Positions 48,054 through 59,734 are shown, counted from the stretch's first letter. The stretch: DNA of 64,000 nucleotides from Phymorhynchus buccinoides (GCA_017654935.2 CM065682.1:44979286-45043285); one strand, 5' to 3'. The notes: generated by a model from the sequence alone, not told the origin. Made by a program: numbers and translations.

Positions 48054-49278
48054 CAATTAATATATTTGCAGAAAAAGTCCCAACTTTGAAAACCTCAGAG
48101 CTCTGTTCATCTGAAGTCCATCTCTCCTTTATTCCTCCCCACAATGGATAGGGTTCAAAAGTGTGAATAAATGCAGAGGTAGATTCCAATGTAGCAAACA
48201 AGCAGCTTCTCTTTCTTAATCCTCAGAAAATTATAACTAATTCTGTATAACAATGACTTTGAAATTCTTAACTTTCTGAATCCAAAAGCAAACTTTGTAC
48301 ATCATGGCACATTTCTGCTTTCTTATCCCCTTTCAAATCCAAAACCAACTATGTACAATAACTATTTCTCATCCTGTGCACCAACTGTATAGTCTAAACA
48401 GAGACTTTGGGCATGGGGAAGGACAAATATTCCCAATCGGAAGAAGAATTAACCCTATGATTATTTACATGAACTAAATAAATAACATTTCAATATTTTT
48501 GTTCAAAGCATTCAAATTCCAAAGGTAAGTACATTACAAGTGAAGTGCAATAGTTTTATTGGAACTATGTACATTAAAGTGACCCACAGTTTTCTTGACT
48601 CTCAGATTCCAAGCCATAACTACATTCATTACAACAATGTTCCTCATCCTCACATTCCAGTTTTCAACTAAGCTTGATGTGTACATTACTACATGTACAA
48701 CAAATTTTTTTTACAATTTTCTTAACCCTCAGATTCCAAACTGTAACTAGTGTGCATTACAATAGTTTTCTATATCCCCAGATCCCAAGTATCAAGATAT
48801 GTTGAAATTTATGACACTATTACACTCGAGCATTACACAGTTGTGATGGTTGGTTGATGGTTTTGTCCCACATGTGCTGTTTTGCAGCCGAGCGGAAGTT
48901 AAGCCTGACTTGCATTCACGTTGAAATACTTCTCAGCTTTCCAAAATCTTCATAGTCTTAGGCTCTCACACTAAGAATATTTCTGCCTTGACTTCAAGTA
49001 CCGACATTGTGATGAACCATGGAAACAACTCATCACCTTCAGATGTACATTTTGTTGGACTTTCTAAATGTGCAGCCATGTAGATATTTTAGTTCTCTAA
49101 GATTTAGCAAATTCCTATCAAAATTGGTTTCAAAGCATTCGGTTCATGTTATTTACAATCTGTTAGTTATTAGGACAAAGTTAGTTTTTAAACCTACGCA
49201 ATAAATTAATATACAAGCAATCAAAACAAACATAAAAACACAAAACAAAAGCCACTTTTATTACAACTTGTGAGCAAT
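48054..49278. other. Degenerate 60-bp-scale repeats, no gene
   Basis: Loosely recurring phrases such as CTCAGATTCCAA, TAACTA.GT.CATTACAA and GTTTTCTTAACCCTCAG occur between 48200 and 48790. They suggest an old, decayed tandem array. No ORF of interest. Confidence 0.45.
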
Positions 49279-49428
49279 TACCGTATTTTTCGGACTATTA
49301 GGCGATACTTTTTTCCAAGACTGAGACCCCCGCGCCTCATAATATAGTAAGAAAATAGAGTAACAAAATCTGAATTTTGATTAAATTTAGGGGGTGCGCC
49401 TTATAGTTATAGTCCGAAAAATACGGTA
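49279..49428. mobile_element. mariner-type MITE, compact copy
   Basis: Ends TACCGTATTTTTCGGACTAT and (reverse) TACCGTATTTTTCGGACTAT, exact for 20 bases, then GGCG/GGCGCACC. TA borders fit a Tc1/mariner target. 150 bp. This end sequence is widespread in animals (from memory). Confidence 0.85.
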
Positions 49429-49623
49429 CATACTATGTACCTCAGTGTCCACAAACAGTACAATGATTTTTGTTTTAAAATATGGAACATGTAAAAGACC
49501 AGAAATCACAGGTGAAATACTGAAAATCAAGTATATTAAAATGCCTCAATGAGGTATGGCAACAGACATTGCTAGTAAGGAAAATGAAAAAAGAAAGCTG
49601 TCCAGGTTTTAGAGCTAACATCA

Positions 49624-49661
<38 letters not shown>

Positions 49662-50139
49662 GAAAATCTGTTTAACGTCCACCGGTCTGGAACAGACACA
49701 TATGGGACATTAGAAGATATAAAGATGGTGGGAACGATCCTGGAGGCAATTCCCGGAGGCAGTGCAACACCAGGAAAGTCCCAAATTTCTAACAATACAC
49801 ATGGATGTGTACACACACACACAGACATTTTATACCATTTCCAAAGCTTTTTACATACATGTGGACACACAACAGACATTTTATCCTTATCTATATTAAG
49901 GCTTACGATATCTTACATACCCAACAAGAACTCAATGCAACAAACATTTTCAAAAGTTCAACATTCATTTTACACATCATCTTCAGCTTAGATTTCAACT
50001 CAACAAAAGCGACAAAACACAGTTTTCTTCAGAACATAAAAAGGCTAACAATTCCTCAGTTGATACATCAAACATTTTCAGAGCTGTTAAATATAAGCTC
50101 AACATAATTAACCAGCTAAAACAATAAGCAAACGATTCC
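49429..50139. other. Unique sequence with a short (CA)n
   Basis: A (CA)n at about 49624-49659. Reading frames on either side are short and not convincing. Confidence 0.5.
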
Positions 50140-50990
50140 ACAACATCTCTGAAATGATACCTACAAAAAGACAGGCCTAACTTAAATCAATGTCTGAAAT
50201 GATATCTACCATGAGATAGGCCTAACTTAAATCAATGTCTGAAATACCTACCATGAGATAGGCCTAACTTAAATCAATGTCTCAAATGATACCTACCATG
50301 AGATAGGCCTAACTTAAATCAATGTCTCAAATGATACCTACCATGAGATAGGCCTAACTTATATCAATGGCTGAAATGATACCTACAATGAGATAGACCT
50401 AATTTAAATCAATGTCTCAAATGATACCCACGACATAGATAACTTGAATTAGTGGCTGAAATGATACCTACAATGAGATAGACCTAACTTAAATCAATGT
50501 CTCAAATGATACCCACAATGGCATAGACAAATTAAATCAATGTCTCAAATGATACCCACAATGGCACAGACAAATTAAATCAATGTCTCAAATGATACCT
50601 ACAATGAGAAAGACCTAACTTAAATCAATGTCTCAAATGATACCCACAATGGCATAGACAAATTAAATCAATGTCTCAAAGGATACCCACAATGGCACAG
50701 ACAAATTAAATCAATGTCTCAAATGATACCTACAATGAGAAAGACCTAACTTAAATCAATGTCTCAAATGATACCCACAATGGCATAGACAAATTAAATC
50801 AATGTCTCAAATTGCAAATGATACCCACAATGGCACAGACAACTTAAATCAGTGTCTCAAATGAAACCTACAATGAGATAGACCTAAATTAAATCAATGT
50901 CTCAAATGATACCTACAATGAGATAGACCTAAATTAAATCAATGTCTCAAATGATACCTACAATGAGATAGACCTAAATTAAATCAATGT
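50140..50990. repeat. 45-bp minisatellite, about 19 units
   Basis: The unit is TGATACCTACAATGAGATAG, ACCTAACTTAAATCAATGTC, TCAAA. A second unit type of about 43 bp (GATACCCACAATGGCATAGA, then CAAATTAAATC) alternates with it. The pattern A-B-B recurs in tandem around 50555-50800 with a period near 131 bp. Confidence 0.95.
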
Positions 50991-51254
50991 TTCTGTCTCT
51001 GAGGATAAATGCTGATTGATGCAAGACAGAGAGAGAGTTGAGAGAGTACAACATTCAGAATTTTTGTAAATAGAAGAAAGTTTGAATAACCATTGGAAAT
51101 CAGCTATCAATACACTCTTTGATGATATGTTCTCAGCCTCAAAAGGAGCTCAGCACATCACAGTAGCAGTGTCCGCATTACAGAGCGCTGAAGAGCTGTC
51201 CTTTGTTTTAAAGACACCTCCACACAACACAACTTCCACATGGATCCAAGGCTT

Positions 51255-51371
51255 TCACTCAAGGGCCATCAGCGCTGCCCGGCCTCTGGCTTTGATAATG
51301 ATCTCCCCTGGGTGCTGCTCCCAGGGTTCCCCATCCACTTGCATGGGAGCCTTGCCTCCCAACAGTTTGAT
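51255..51371 (-). CDS. Terminal exon resembling diacylglycerol kinase C-terminus
   Basis: On the minus strand a probable acceptor (TTTCTCTGACAG) is followed directly in phase 0 by IKLLGGKAPMQVDGEPWEQH, then PGEIIIKARGRAALMALE and TGA at 51255-51257. The block PMQVDGEPW..-PG-I.I is the hallmark of the accessory domain at the end of diacylglycerol kinases, enzymes that phosphorylate diacylglycerol to phosphatidic acid. Only 38 residues are visible. I searched the minus strand between 51.4 and 55.1 kb by eye for the next upstream exon and found none, so it lies beyond a long intron, in or past the gap, or the exon is an orphan. The mRNA would continue into the 3' UTR below 51255. The kinase type cannot be told. 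Confidence 0.6.
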   Translation of the reverse strand: MKLLGGKAPMQVDGEPWEQHPGEIIIKARGRAALMALE

Positions 51372-51687
51372 CTGTCAGAGAAAGTGATGATGTCAACATT
51401 AAATTAACATATGTAGTGTCGTTGTTGCTGCTTTCGTCGTTCGTAGCAAATCACACCAAGACCAAGAGACGGCTTTGCTCTTTATTCTGCTAGAAGTAGA
51501 ACATGAATATCACTTGCTCTGTTGGGAGTCGGGGCCTGACTGCGCTTCCTCACGCACGCTCTCCACAATTACACTTCCGATCGCTCAGAGTTCATTCCCA
51601 TCATTCCAAATTCATTCACTCGCACGTGCACGACATTCCAAGCATTCTCACTTTGCCCTCTCACACATAATATTCTTGAATGCTGCT
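51372..51687. other. Probable intron sequence of the kinase-like gene
   Basis: No exon-like sequence recognised. Confidence 0.35.
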
Positions 51688-51934
51688 TTAGCCCTTTCAA
51701 CGCCACTGTCGCCTCTTGGCACCACAATGATTTAACACCCATGTCACTTAAAGGCATCAAATGAGGGTCTGGTATCCAGTGACATTTATGTTCTTAATCT
51801 TGGGAGTTAAGGAGAGGCCTTATTTTATGCATGGCACAGAGGAATCCCCAATATTGCAGACATAATATTTTCTCTGGCCAAGTAAGTTTCATGGAAAGTT
51901 TTGGCTGAAAAATGGCTAGCGTTGAAAGGGTTTT
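51688..51934. mobile_element. piggyBac-like MITE, copy 2, inverted
   Basis: Ends CCCTTTCAACGCCA and (reverse) CCCTTTCAACGCTA. The outer TTAA is decayed (TTAG/TTTTAA). Opposite orientation to 42169-42416. Confidence 0.75.
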
Positions 51935-53210
51935 AAAGAAACTTTTATTAAAACATGCCTTTTGCTTGTCTTCTCTTCATCAAGACCAAACTGGTGATAT
52001 TTTGTTCACTTTTGCAAATTATCAATACACAAGTGACATGATAAACATGCAAGTCAGCATGGATGTCCAATTTGATGAACAAAAACAGCGCAAAAAGAGG
52101 AAGTTGTGGGTGAACTGATGAATTGAGAATGAGTAGAATGTACACAGAAAAGTTTGTCTAGTTTTGACGTTGTTTGATTTTATTGGAGTTTATTCAGCAG
52201 GTTTTGAGTACAGGGGATCTACATCTTATATCAACTGTTACAGTATCTTCCAAAGGATAAGGAACAGTTAATCCTTAAATTGATTCAACAAATAAGCTCT
52301 GTTACAATGTTGCATTTTCACTACCAGGCTTTTCTGCTTAAAAGTAAAACAGTAATGTATCAGAATTAGCAACGTGTCCACTAAGATGATTCAAACACCC
52401 CAATTCCACCCACCCCCACCCCTCTTCCCTATGACCACAGACACAGCAATTATGCTCCTAGCCACTTATCCACCTCTTCTCTCTCAAAAGTAATATGTAA
52501 ACTGTCCCAGAAAAAAGCTAAAAACGTTTCCCGTGAAGTACTGGGGTAAGAGAGAACTCCTAGCTTTTATCGATTTTATGGACGCAGAAAGAAGGTTTAG
52601 GTGAAGTAAAGTTGGAGTAACAGTTACAGAAAAAAGAGATATTGTGGGCATGAAAAGGGGGAGAAAAGGGCTTAAATTAAAGTCAGGTTTAACTAAGCAT
52701 TGAATTAGTGGGGGAGGAAAGGGAAAGAGGCAGGGGTGGGGGGTGGGAGGGTGTGTGAGCATAGTGGAAAAGATAGGACAAGGGTTAAGATACAAAATAG
52801 TTTTAAGGAAAAAAAAAAAGATTAAGAATACAAGAAAAACAAAAGCTGACAGGGGAAAGGTGCAAGTGAGGGTGGTGCAGGAAAAGATGGGGATGTAGAG
52901 AACACAAACGGGGTAGAAGGATGAGGGAGTGGGTACAGGGTAGGTGGAATGGAGGGGGGGGGGGAGGGCAGGGAAGGAAGGGGGGGGGGAGGGCAGGGAA
53001 TGAAACGAAGGGGGGGGGAGAGGGGTGGTCATGCAGCAGCACAGCTGTGCATTGATACACCCACCATTGGCAGCAGGAGATAACGGTTATCACCAATGAA
53101 CTGACAAACCTGCTGTTAATAGGATTTACCACTCCAGCAGGAAGGGATAAAAACAGGGTGACAGCAGCAGGCAGGTAGAAAAAGGGTGGGGGGGGAAGAT
53201 ACAAGCTAGG
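51935..53210. other. Non-coding, with a purine-rich G-run region
   Basis: From about 52650 to 53190 the plus strand is A/G-rich with many short G runs (52954-52964, 52981-52989, 53011-53018). The long minus-strand frames here are Pro/Phe-rich translations of this bias, not genes. Confidence 0.55.
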
Positions 53211-53214
53211 CAGT

Positions 53215-53489
53215 GTGTGTGTGTGTGTGTGTGTGCGTGTGCGTGTGCGCGCATGCATGTGTGTGCGTGTGCGTGCATGCGCGTACTCCCTGAGTGCACA
53301 TCACACCCACGTAAGCATGCATGCATGCACGCACACACACCCCTTTCCCCACCCTCTCTCCAAACACACACACTCATGCATGAGTGTGTGTGAGTGTGTG
53401 TGTTTGGAGAGAGGGTGGGGAAAGGTGTGTGTGTGTGCGCGCATGCATGCATGCTTACATGGGTGTGCTGTGCACTCAGGGAGTACATG
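53215..53489. repeat. Long palindrome with arms of about 105 bp inside GT-rich DNA
   Basis: The centre is CACTCATG/CATGAGTG (53378/53379). The arms share TTTGGAGAGAGGGTGGGGAA, GCATGCATGCATGCTTAC and GCACTCAGGGAGTAC. One 10-bp insertion and a few substitutions separate them. A (GT)n tract precedes it at 53215-53235. Confidence 0.9.
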
Positions 53490-53801
53490 TATGCAAGCGA
53501 CCGTAAGTGAAGTGAACAATGAAACACAAAAACTTAATTTTGTGTTTGAGCTATTAATTGTGATTGAAATTTGGAGGGTGGTTCTTGTCCGTTTACTGTT
53601 GTTGTTGTTTTAACTCCTGTGGTACTTTGTTGTCATTGGTGGAGATGACGATTTCTAAAAAACATTGGTATTAACTTTTTGTTGTGACCATGCCGTTGTC
53701 GATGACAGGGTTTAAGTCTTAAGCTTCTATATTATAATTATGTTGATATTGTTGTTTTCCTTGAATCCTGTATCCATTTGCTACAAAAAATGATACACTG
53801 T
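53490..53801. other. Unique AT-rich sequence
   Basis: Nothing assignable. Confidence 0.5.
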
Positions 53802-54048
53802 TTAACCCTTTCACCACCAGCCATACTTCAGCCAAAAATTTCCATTAAATTTACCTGGGTATAGAACAAAATCCATCTGCAGTATTGGGGATTCTTCTGT
53901 GACATATATAACATAAGGTCTATCCTTACTTCCCAAAACTAGGACAATAGGGTCTTTGGATAATAGACCCCAATTTGATGCCTTTTAGTGACATAGGTGT
54001 TAAATCACTGTGGTGCTAAAAATGCGACTTTGGCGGTGAAAGGGTTAA
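53802..54048. mobile_element. piggyBac-like MITE, copy 3
   Basis: Perfect TTAA at both borders (53802-53805, 54045-54048). Ends CCCTTTCACCACCA and (reverse) CCCTTTCACCGCCA. Same orientation as copy 1 and very similar to it. Confidence 0.88.
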
Positions 54049-54478
54049 CTCTTCTAGCACCATGGGCGAATACACTCGCCCAGTACATCACTCTACACTC
54101 CCACCAAATGCAAAGACATTCGCTGCCAAGCACCCTGCTATGTGTTTGTCTATTTTTAGAGCTTATGTCAATGCTTCTTCTGTTAAACTTAGCTAAAGCA
54201 ACAATGCGAGCGCACTAAAAAAACAAATCGTTACTCCCATCTTGTCGGTTGAGATGCAATGGACAACCAAGAATGTAAAACAATACATGGCGCTTAAAGT
54301 GTTAATGCACCATGTTAATGGTTGTTGTCATCCCCAACTATCCTGAAGTCCTCATCGCTGAGCGTGGGTATGCAACCTGGGCATGGTAGGGCATTTCCAA
54401 ATATTAACTTTCACGTTTTAGTAATTTGTCTGCCTGCTTTTCCAAACTGTAAAAATGTTGTTTATTGATAGAGAAAAT
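54049..54478. other. Unique non-coding sequence
   Basis: No gene. The fragment GGGCATGGTAGGGCATTT at about 54382 resembles one end of the CAGGCATGGTAG MITE. Confidence 0.45.
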
Positions 54479-54505
54479 ATGTGTGTGTGTGTGTGTGTGT
54501 GTCTG

Positions 54506-54554
<49 letters not shown>

Positions 54555-54610
54555 GCGTGCGTGTGTGTGTGTGCGTGTGTGTGCGTGTGCGTGTGTGTGC
54601 ATGTGTATGT
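54479..54610. repeat. (GT)n microsatellite
   Basis: GT with GC interruptions, about 130 bases. Confidence 0.95.
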
Positions 54611-55131
54611 GGGTGTGAAGGTGTTCAATATGTTGGGGACTCTGCGCTCGTGGGCGGTTTCACTCCTTCACCCTGGCGGCACAGTGACGGGCAAGTTATG
54701 TTGACTGGCCTGTCGCTGAGTTGCCGTGGTGGGGGGTGGGGGGTGTACACGTGCACGTACACCTTAAGATGTTTATATTTATGTATTGTATTTCGTACTT
54801 TATTGCATTGACTTGATCGACTGCAAAACAAATTTCCTTGTTTTAAAATGGGGACAATAAAAGGATGATTGATTGAATAAACAAACTTCAAACGAATTCC
54901 AGCCCCGCTTTCTTACTCTTCTCCACTATCTGGTGCTCATAGTCAGACACGATTGGCTAGCACACACATTGTTGATAATATTATTTAGCTTTTTTGCTTC
55001 TTGATCTCTTCTTTATGTCTATATCATATATATCATGTCAGGACGAAAATTTGGTTTTGTTTTATAAACATCTTCATTACCTTTAGTTTTCATTACCTTA
55101 GCTTTGTGTGACTTTCACGTAGTAACTTTAT
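54611..55131. other. Unique sequence before the gap
   Basis: Around 54780-54870, TATTTCGTACTTTATTGCAT and GGGGACAATAAAAGG look like a retroposon tail. No gene. Confidence 0.45.
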
Positions 55132-55631
55132 NNNNNNNNNNNNNNNNNNNNNNNNNNNNNNNNNNNNNNNNNNNNNNNNNNNNNNNNNNNNNNNNNNNNN
55201 NNNNNNNNNNNNNNNNNNNNNNNNNNNNNNNNNNNNNNNNNNNNNNNNNNNNNNNNNNNNNNNNNNNNNNNNNNNNNNNNNNNNNNNNNNNNNNNNNNNN
55301 NNNNNNNNNNNNNNNNNNNNNNNNNNNNNNNNNNNNNNNNNNNNNNNNNNNNNNNNNNNNNNNNNNNNNNNNNNNNNNNNNNNNNNNNNNNNNNNNNNNN
55401 NNNNNNNNNNNNNNNNNNNNNNNNNNNNNNNNNNNNNNNNNNNNNNNNNNNNNNNNNNNNNNNNNNNNNNNNNNNNNNNNNNNNNNNNNNNNNNNNNNNN
55501 NNNNNNNNNNNNNNNNNNNNNNNNNNNNNNNNNNNNNNNNNNNNNNNNNNNNNNNNNNNNNNNNNNNNNNNNNNNNNNNNNNNNNNNNNNNNNNNNNNNN
55601 NNNNNNNNNNNNNNNNNNNNNNNNNNNNNNN
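55132..55631. other. Assembly gap of exactly 500 N
   Basis: The round length suggests a fixed-size placeholder. The two sides may be further apart, closer, or wrongly joined. The duplicated cassette begins at the first base after it. Confidence 0.99.
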
Positions 55632-55854
55632 TTTCTTTAGAGCATTTCAACTGGCAGCTTTGCACCGAATGCATCACTAATAACATACACAGAGTATACT
55701 TTGCTAAAGAATAGGCCTATTATAAGAAACAATGCCCAAAGGAGTTTTCTCCCTTGGTTTTATATGCGATTAGTTAACCATACACGAATGTAAAACTTGG
55801 TAGCAAGTCGTGGTTCTTTCAGCGGAACACGCTTTTTATTTATGGTGCTGAACA

Positions 55855-56110
55855 CAATCAGTCCAACCCCAAAGCCTGACTACTATAGAGCTCGCAGTCC
55901 GCAGCTGACTGAAGCCAGTTTGTTGTACTCCCACCCTTTCACCTACACTACAGGTGGGGATCATTGTGAACCCACCCACTGCCTACTGTTACCCTACTTA
56001 ACACTTCCCACCTTCCACCTGTTCACCTTCCAGGTGTGAAATGAGAAAGTTGGCTTCATTCTTCGCAAGGCTGGTAGGTTGCGAAGTAATCACTCTTTGT
56101 GACAGTTAGG
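55855..56110. mobile_element. MITE-like repeat, cassette 2 copy
   Basis: Matches 15762-16015 at the same position relative to the GPCR gene, so this copy was inserted before the cassette duplication. Confidence 0.65.
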
Positions 56111-56625
56111 CTTTTTCGCCCAACCAAAAGATTGCAAGCTTATTTGTGTGGGTTTTTGTTTTAATTAGAACAGGTGTGCTTTTTCCCTTCTTTTTATTTA
56201 ACTGCAAAACATCGTTTCATGACTAGAGTCAAATTAAGTTGAGAAAGGTTTCTTTTTCTTCAAAGTACATGCATTATAACCATGCCAGTTAGTTCGTATG
56301 AAGCTTTTAATGATTAGCCTAGTATAGGAAGAATGTTTCTTTATAATATGTGCTTTTGTTTCAACATGTCCATCAATTTTGTCCACAAGTGGTTTTTTTA
56401 CCTTTAAACGTACTATACCCATTTTTGCGCAATCCACAGCTCTGAAAGAACTATTTAAAAGGGTTATAATTTTCCAGCTAATTTGATAGTGATAAGTAAA
56501 GAAGAATCAGAATGGATTTTTTAAAAGAAATACTGTTTAAAAGCAGTCTTGCGTTCATGTTATAGTAGACATTTTGTTACGAGGTATAATGGATTTCAGT
56601 TGCCTTCGTCTTCTGTTAGTCTAAA

Positions 56626-57663
56626 ATGGCGGTATCTTCATCGTCCTTATCTTTCTTGCTGGAGAACTCCACGTCAGATGCGGATGGGGTGCTGTCAGAT
56701 GAAGCCCCAAGGGATTCCCATCTTTATGTGGTCATCGGTAATTATGTTGTCATCATCTGCTATCCCATCATTTTTATTCTGGGGAGTTTCGGAAACACCA
56801 TGACCATCATCATCGCGAGAAGAATGATGTCAGAAGATTCGGTCATCGAGTACTATTTCATCGCTTTAGCGGTCACTGATTTAGTTGTGGTCGTTTCATT
56901 CTCCAGTGTACACTGGTTGCTGGCCGCTTTCCAGTACGACATGTTTAACTCGAACAACTTCGGGTGTAAACTTTTAGCATGGTTATCAGGTTCCACAGCG
57001 CTCAGTGGTTGGTACCTGGTGTGTCTGACTGTACACAGAGCCCTGTCTGTAGTGTGGCCACATCGGGTCAACGTGATTTGCCCACATCGCAAAGTCGTTA
57101 TTGTACTGTTAGTAATCCCCCTGTTCTTTGCGGCTTTGTATGCTCATTATCTGTACGGATTTAAAATGATTCTATTCGAGGGTTACGACACCTATCGTTG
57201 TTGGATGGATTCAGACATTTACAAGAAATTAATGGAAAACGTTTTTGTTTATATAGAGTTGGTGATGCATTCTCTGATCCCATTTACTGTGATGGTTGTT
57301 TGTAACGCTGTTTTGGTTTGGAAGCTCAGGAAGTCCACAAAAGAAACTTGCCAGAAACTGACCCAAGGACGCTCTGACCAGATTCTAGCCAGGGGAAAAG
57401 TCAACAACTCCGTGACCTTGACTGTGATCGTTGTGTCCCTGACCTATATCGTTCTGACCTTGCCCTCGAAATGTGAGTTTTTGCTGTCATATTTTGCCAC
57501 AAAGACAAGCAACGAGGAATACGCCCAAGGACGGCTTCTGTACGATGTGACCGGTACGTTAATGTACACGAACAGTGTCGTGAACTTTTATCTCTACTGT
57601 CTGACAGGGAGAAAATTCAGGAAGGAATTTTCTATGTTGGTTTGCTGTACAAAACGTAGCTAA
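56626..57663 (+). CDS. Rhodopsin-family GPCR 2, paralogue of GPCR 1
   Basis: A 345-residue receptor with the same layout as GPCR 1: GSFGNT in TM1, LAVTD in TM2, a VHR triplet in place of DRY (LHR in GPCR 1), NFYLY in TM7, and the disulphide cysteines at loop 2 and TM3. About 30 substitutions separate the two proteins. Several fall in TM3/loop 2 (CKLLAWLSGSTALSGW against CKIIAWLSGYTTLSGW; ILFEGYDTYRCW against IPLEGYDTEVCW), a part that often touches the ligand. There is a net loss of three residues before TSNEE in loop 3, and the last residue T became RS. No stops or frameshifts. The upstream and downstream flanks match GPCR 1, including the possible acceptor CTTCTGTTAG before the ATG. It probably binds a related or different peptide (inference). 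Confidence 0.85.
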   Translation: MAVSSSSLSFLLENSTSDADGVLSDEAPRDSHLYVVIGNYVVIICYPIIFILGSFGNTMTIIIARRMMSEDSVIEYYFIALAVTDLVVVVSFSSVHWLLAAFQYDMFNSNNFGCKLLAWLSGSTALSGWYLVCLTVHRALSVVWPHRVNVICPHRKVVIVLLVIPLFFAALYAHYLYGFKMILFEGYDTYRCWMDSDIYKKLMENVFVYIELVMHSLIPFTVMVVCNAVLVWKLRKSTKETCQKLTQGRSDQILARGKVNNSVTLTVIVVSLTYIVLTLPSKCEFLLSYFATKTSNEEYAQGRLLYDVTGTLMYTNSVVNFYLYCLTGRKFRKEFSMLVCCTKRS

Positions 57664-58109
57664 AACATTTTACGAGTCTTTAAAAGGTAAAAATAGACAC
57701 ATATAGATGTGAACGCTTACACGGAATCTGAAATGTAAATACCTGTATCAATCGTAGCCCCAGATTTAACCAAAAACACTGCGATAGTGCAAACATGGCC
57801 AAAGTAGGCTACACAAACCACTTCGTCAGAGACAGACAGACAGATTGAGTGAGATACGCACAAGCCTTCATTCCCATCCAAACATACTCTAGTTCTTATA
57901 CAACTGCGAGTGTAAATGTGAAAAGCTTAAAGGTTCAGAGGTAATGTATAGTAGACAAAAATATTATTTTAAGCGCGACAAAAATGATTGTATTTGTTTG
58001 TATTGTATTACTTTTCTGGTCACAGAGATTCTTCTCTCACTGGAGAGCGCACGTGCAGCGCCTCCTTTTCTGTATTTTGTGTGTGCATGTTGTGTGAGTG
58101 TGTGACAAA
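57664..58109 (+). other. 3' flank of GPCR 2
   Basis: Matches 17574-18020. No separate gene. Confidence 0.5.
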
Positions 58110-58370
58110 TGTGGAAGGAGGGGGTTACATTTTGAACAACTGACAACTGCTTTATCTCTTCTGCATGGTTCTTTAGCGTACACGAAGTGCGTGAGCACAC
58201 GGGACCTCGGTTTTGTCTTCTCATATGAACGAATTGGCGTTCACACCATAAGGTATAGTGGATAGTGAGCAGAAACACTTTCTGCTGCTTCCGGGAAACA
58301 ACCTGGGTTTGATGTTTTTACGATGCTAACGCATTACTCCATAGCCACTGTACCAAGTATAGCAATAATT
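58110..58370 (-). repeat. SINE-like repeat with tRNA-like head
   Basis: Contains GCACACGGGACCTCGGTTTT, as at 18025-18200, but extends further. On the minus strand ACAGTGGCTATGGAGTAATG, then GCGTTAGCATCG, resembles a decayed A-box region. Confidence 0.5.
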
Positions 58371-59490
58371 AACGTAGGTCTATTGTTGCCAACACTTCGT
58401 AAATAGCTTGTTAAATCGTCTTACACATCCATTTGGGATCCGAGCGATCTGTGTGTTAATGTCACAAAGGCTTGAGATCATGATTGGATTGCAAATCTTT
58501 CAGTTGATTGGATCATGTGTATATTATTTTATTTTTAATGTAGGGAATATTGAAATTTGTAAAATCACCATGGTTTCAATAACGAAATTATAAGTTTCAT
58601 TCCATTTGAAAACAAAAGTATGCTCTGCTCTTCTTTGAATATAAAATCGAAGACTAAAACCAATTTTGAAATGTCACGTGTCTGCCAGAGAAGATGGACA
58701 TCAAAAGGTGCAACGTTAAAAAGTCATATAAATAGTCATAAAACAGTGGAAAACGTGTTGGTGGACCACGGGTTCATGCAAAGCATAGTAAGGCATTCGA
58801 TAGAAATGGTCAGGGGACCTTGCAGGCCATGGAAGGGTCTGGGTTCCATATGGACGTGAAGGTGATCTTGCACACAATGAGCCGATACAGGCGGTCATCT
58901 TGGATGTTAATATATGCCCAATGCTGACGATTTTCAATGTCAACTTGCACCTCTGTAATGTCCGTAAGATAATCTTTCTTTTGGGACTGCTCGACTGTGA
59001 AGAGGGGAAGTATTGTTGTGTTTTTATAATGTTTGAAAAAGACATTTGTGTTGAAATATCACATGTTTTGTTTTGTCTCGTCAATAAAATAAAAAAGCCA
59101 CGTCACTTTGCACTTGTGTATTTGTTTGCGTGGTACTTTGGTCAGTAACGCTGCAGTCTGTTGCAGTTTTTTTGTTTGTTTGTTTGTTTGTTGTTGTTGA
59201 GTTAAAAAAAATATAATCTAGGGACGCCGGGGAAAACGTAGCAAGCAGTGGCCCAACAATGGCCCTGTTTGAAAGTGTTCTGTAATTTGGAATAACGCAC
59301 CCACTGATGTTCATCTCCTCTGGCAGTCAAGTGACATTTTAAAATTGATTTTCGTCCTCGAGGTAACGGCCAGGAAAGGCTTGACGTTTTGTTTTCACAT
59401 TACATTAAACTTATGTCTCCGTTATTGAACCCATGGTGATATTACAAAGACGATACTTTATTATCCCCTCCTTTTGTTTAGAAGTGTGCA
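58371..59490. other. Sequence present only in cassette 2
   Basis: No counterpart between 18.2 and 20.5 kb. No convincing gene; a (TTTG)n run lies at about 59168-59190. Confidence 0.5.
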
Positions 59491-59734
59491 TTAACCCTTT
59501 CACCGCCAATGTCGCATTTTAGCACCACAATGATTTAACACCCATGTCACGAAGAGGCATCAAACCAGGGTCTGTTATCCAAAGAGCCTATTTTCATAAT
59601 TTGGGAGGTAAGGATAGGCCTTACTTTATACATGTCATAGAAGAATCGCCAATATTGCAGACTTTTTTTTTCTTTACCCAGGAAAGCTTAATGGAAATGT
59701 TTTGCTGAACAATGGCTGGCGGCGAAAGGGTTAA
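59491..59734. mobile_element. piggyBac-like MITE, copy 4, inverted
   Basis: TTAA at both borders (59491-59494 and 59731-59734). Ends CCCTTTCACCGCCA and (reverse) CCCTTTCGCCGCCA. Confidence 0.88.

Noticed and set aside
50140..50990. Regular repeats as a possible CRISPR array
   Set aside because: The units are contiguous with no unique spacers, the genome is clearly eukaryotic, and no cas-like gene is present. The same applies to the 103-bp and 35-bp arrays.
52484..53258. Pro/Phe/Leu-rich minus-strand proteins of 150-180 codons
   Set aside because: They reflect a purine-rich plus strand with G runs. No domain, and the two frames overlap each other.
55093..55686. Open frames crossing the N run
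   Set aside because: They consist of unknown residues over the assembly gap.
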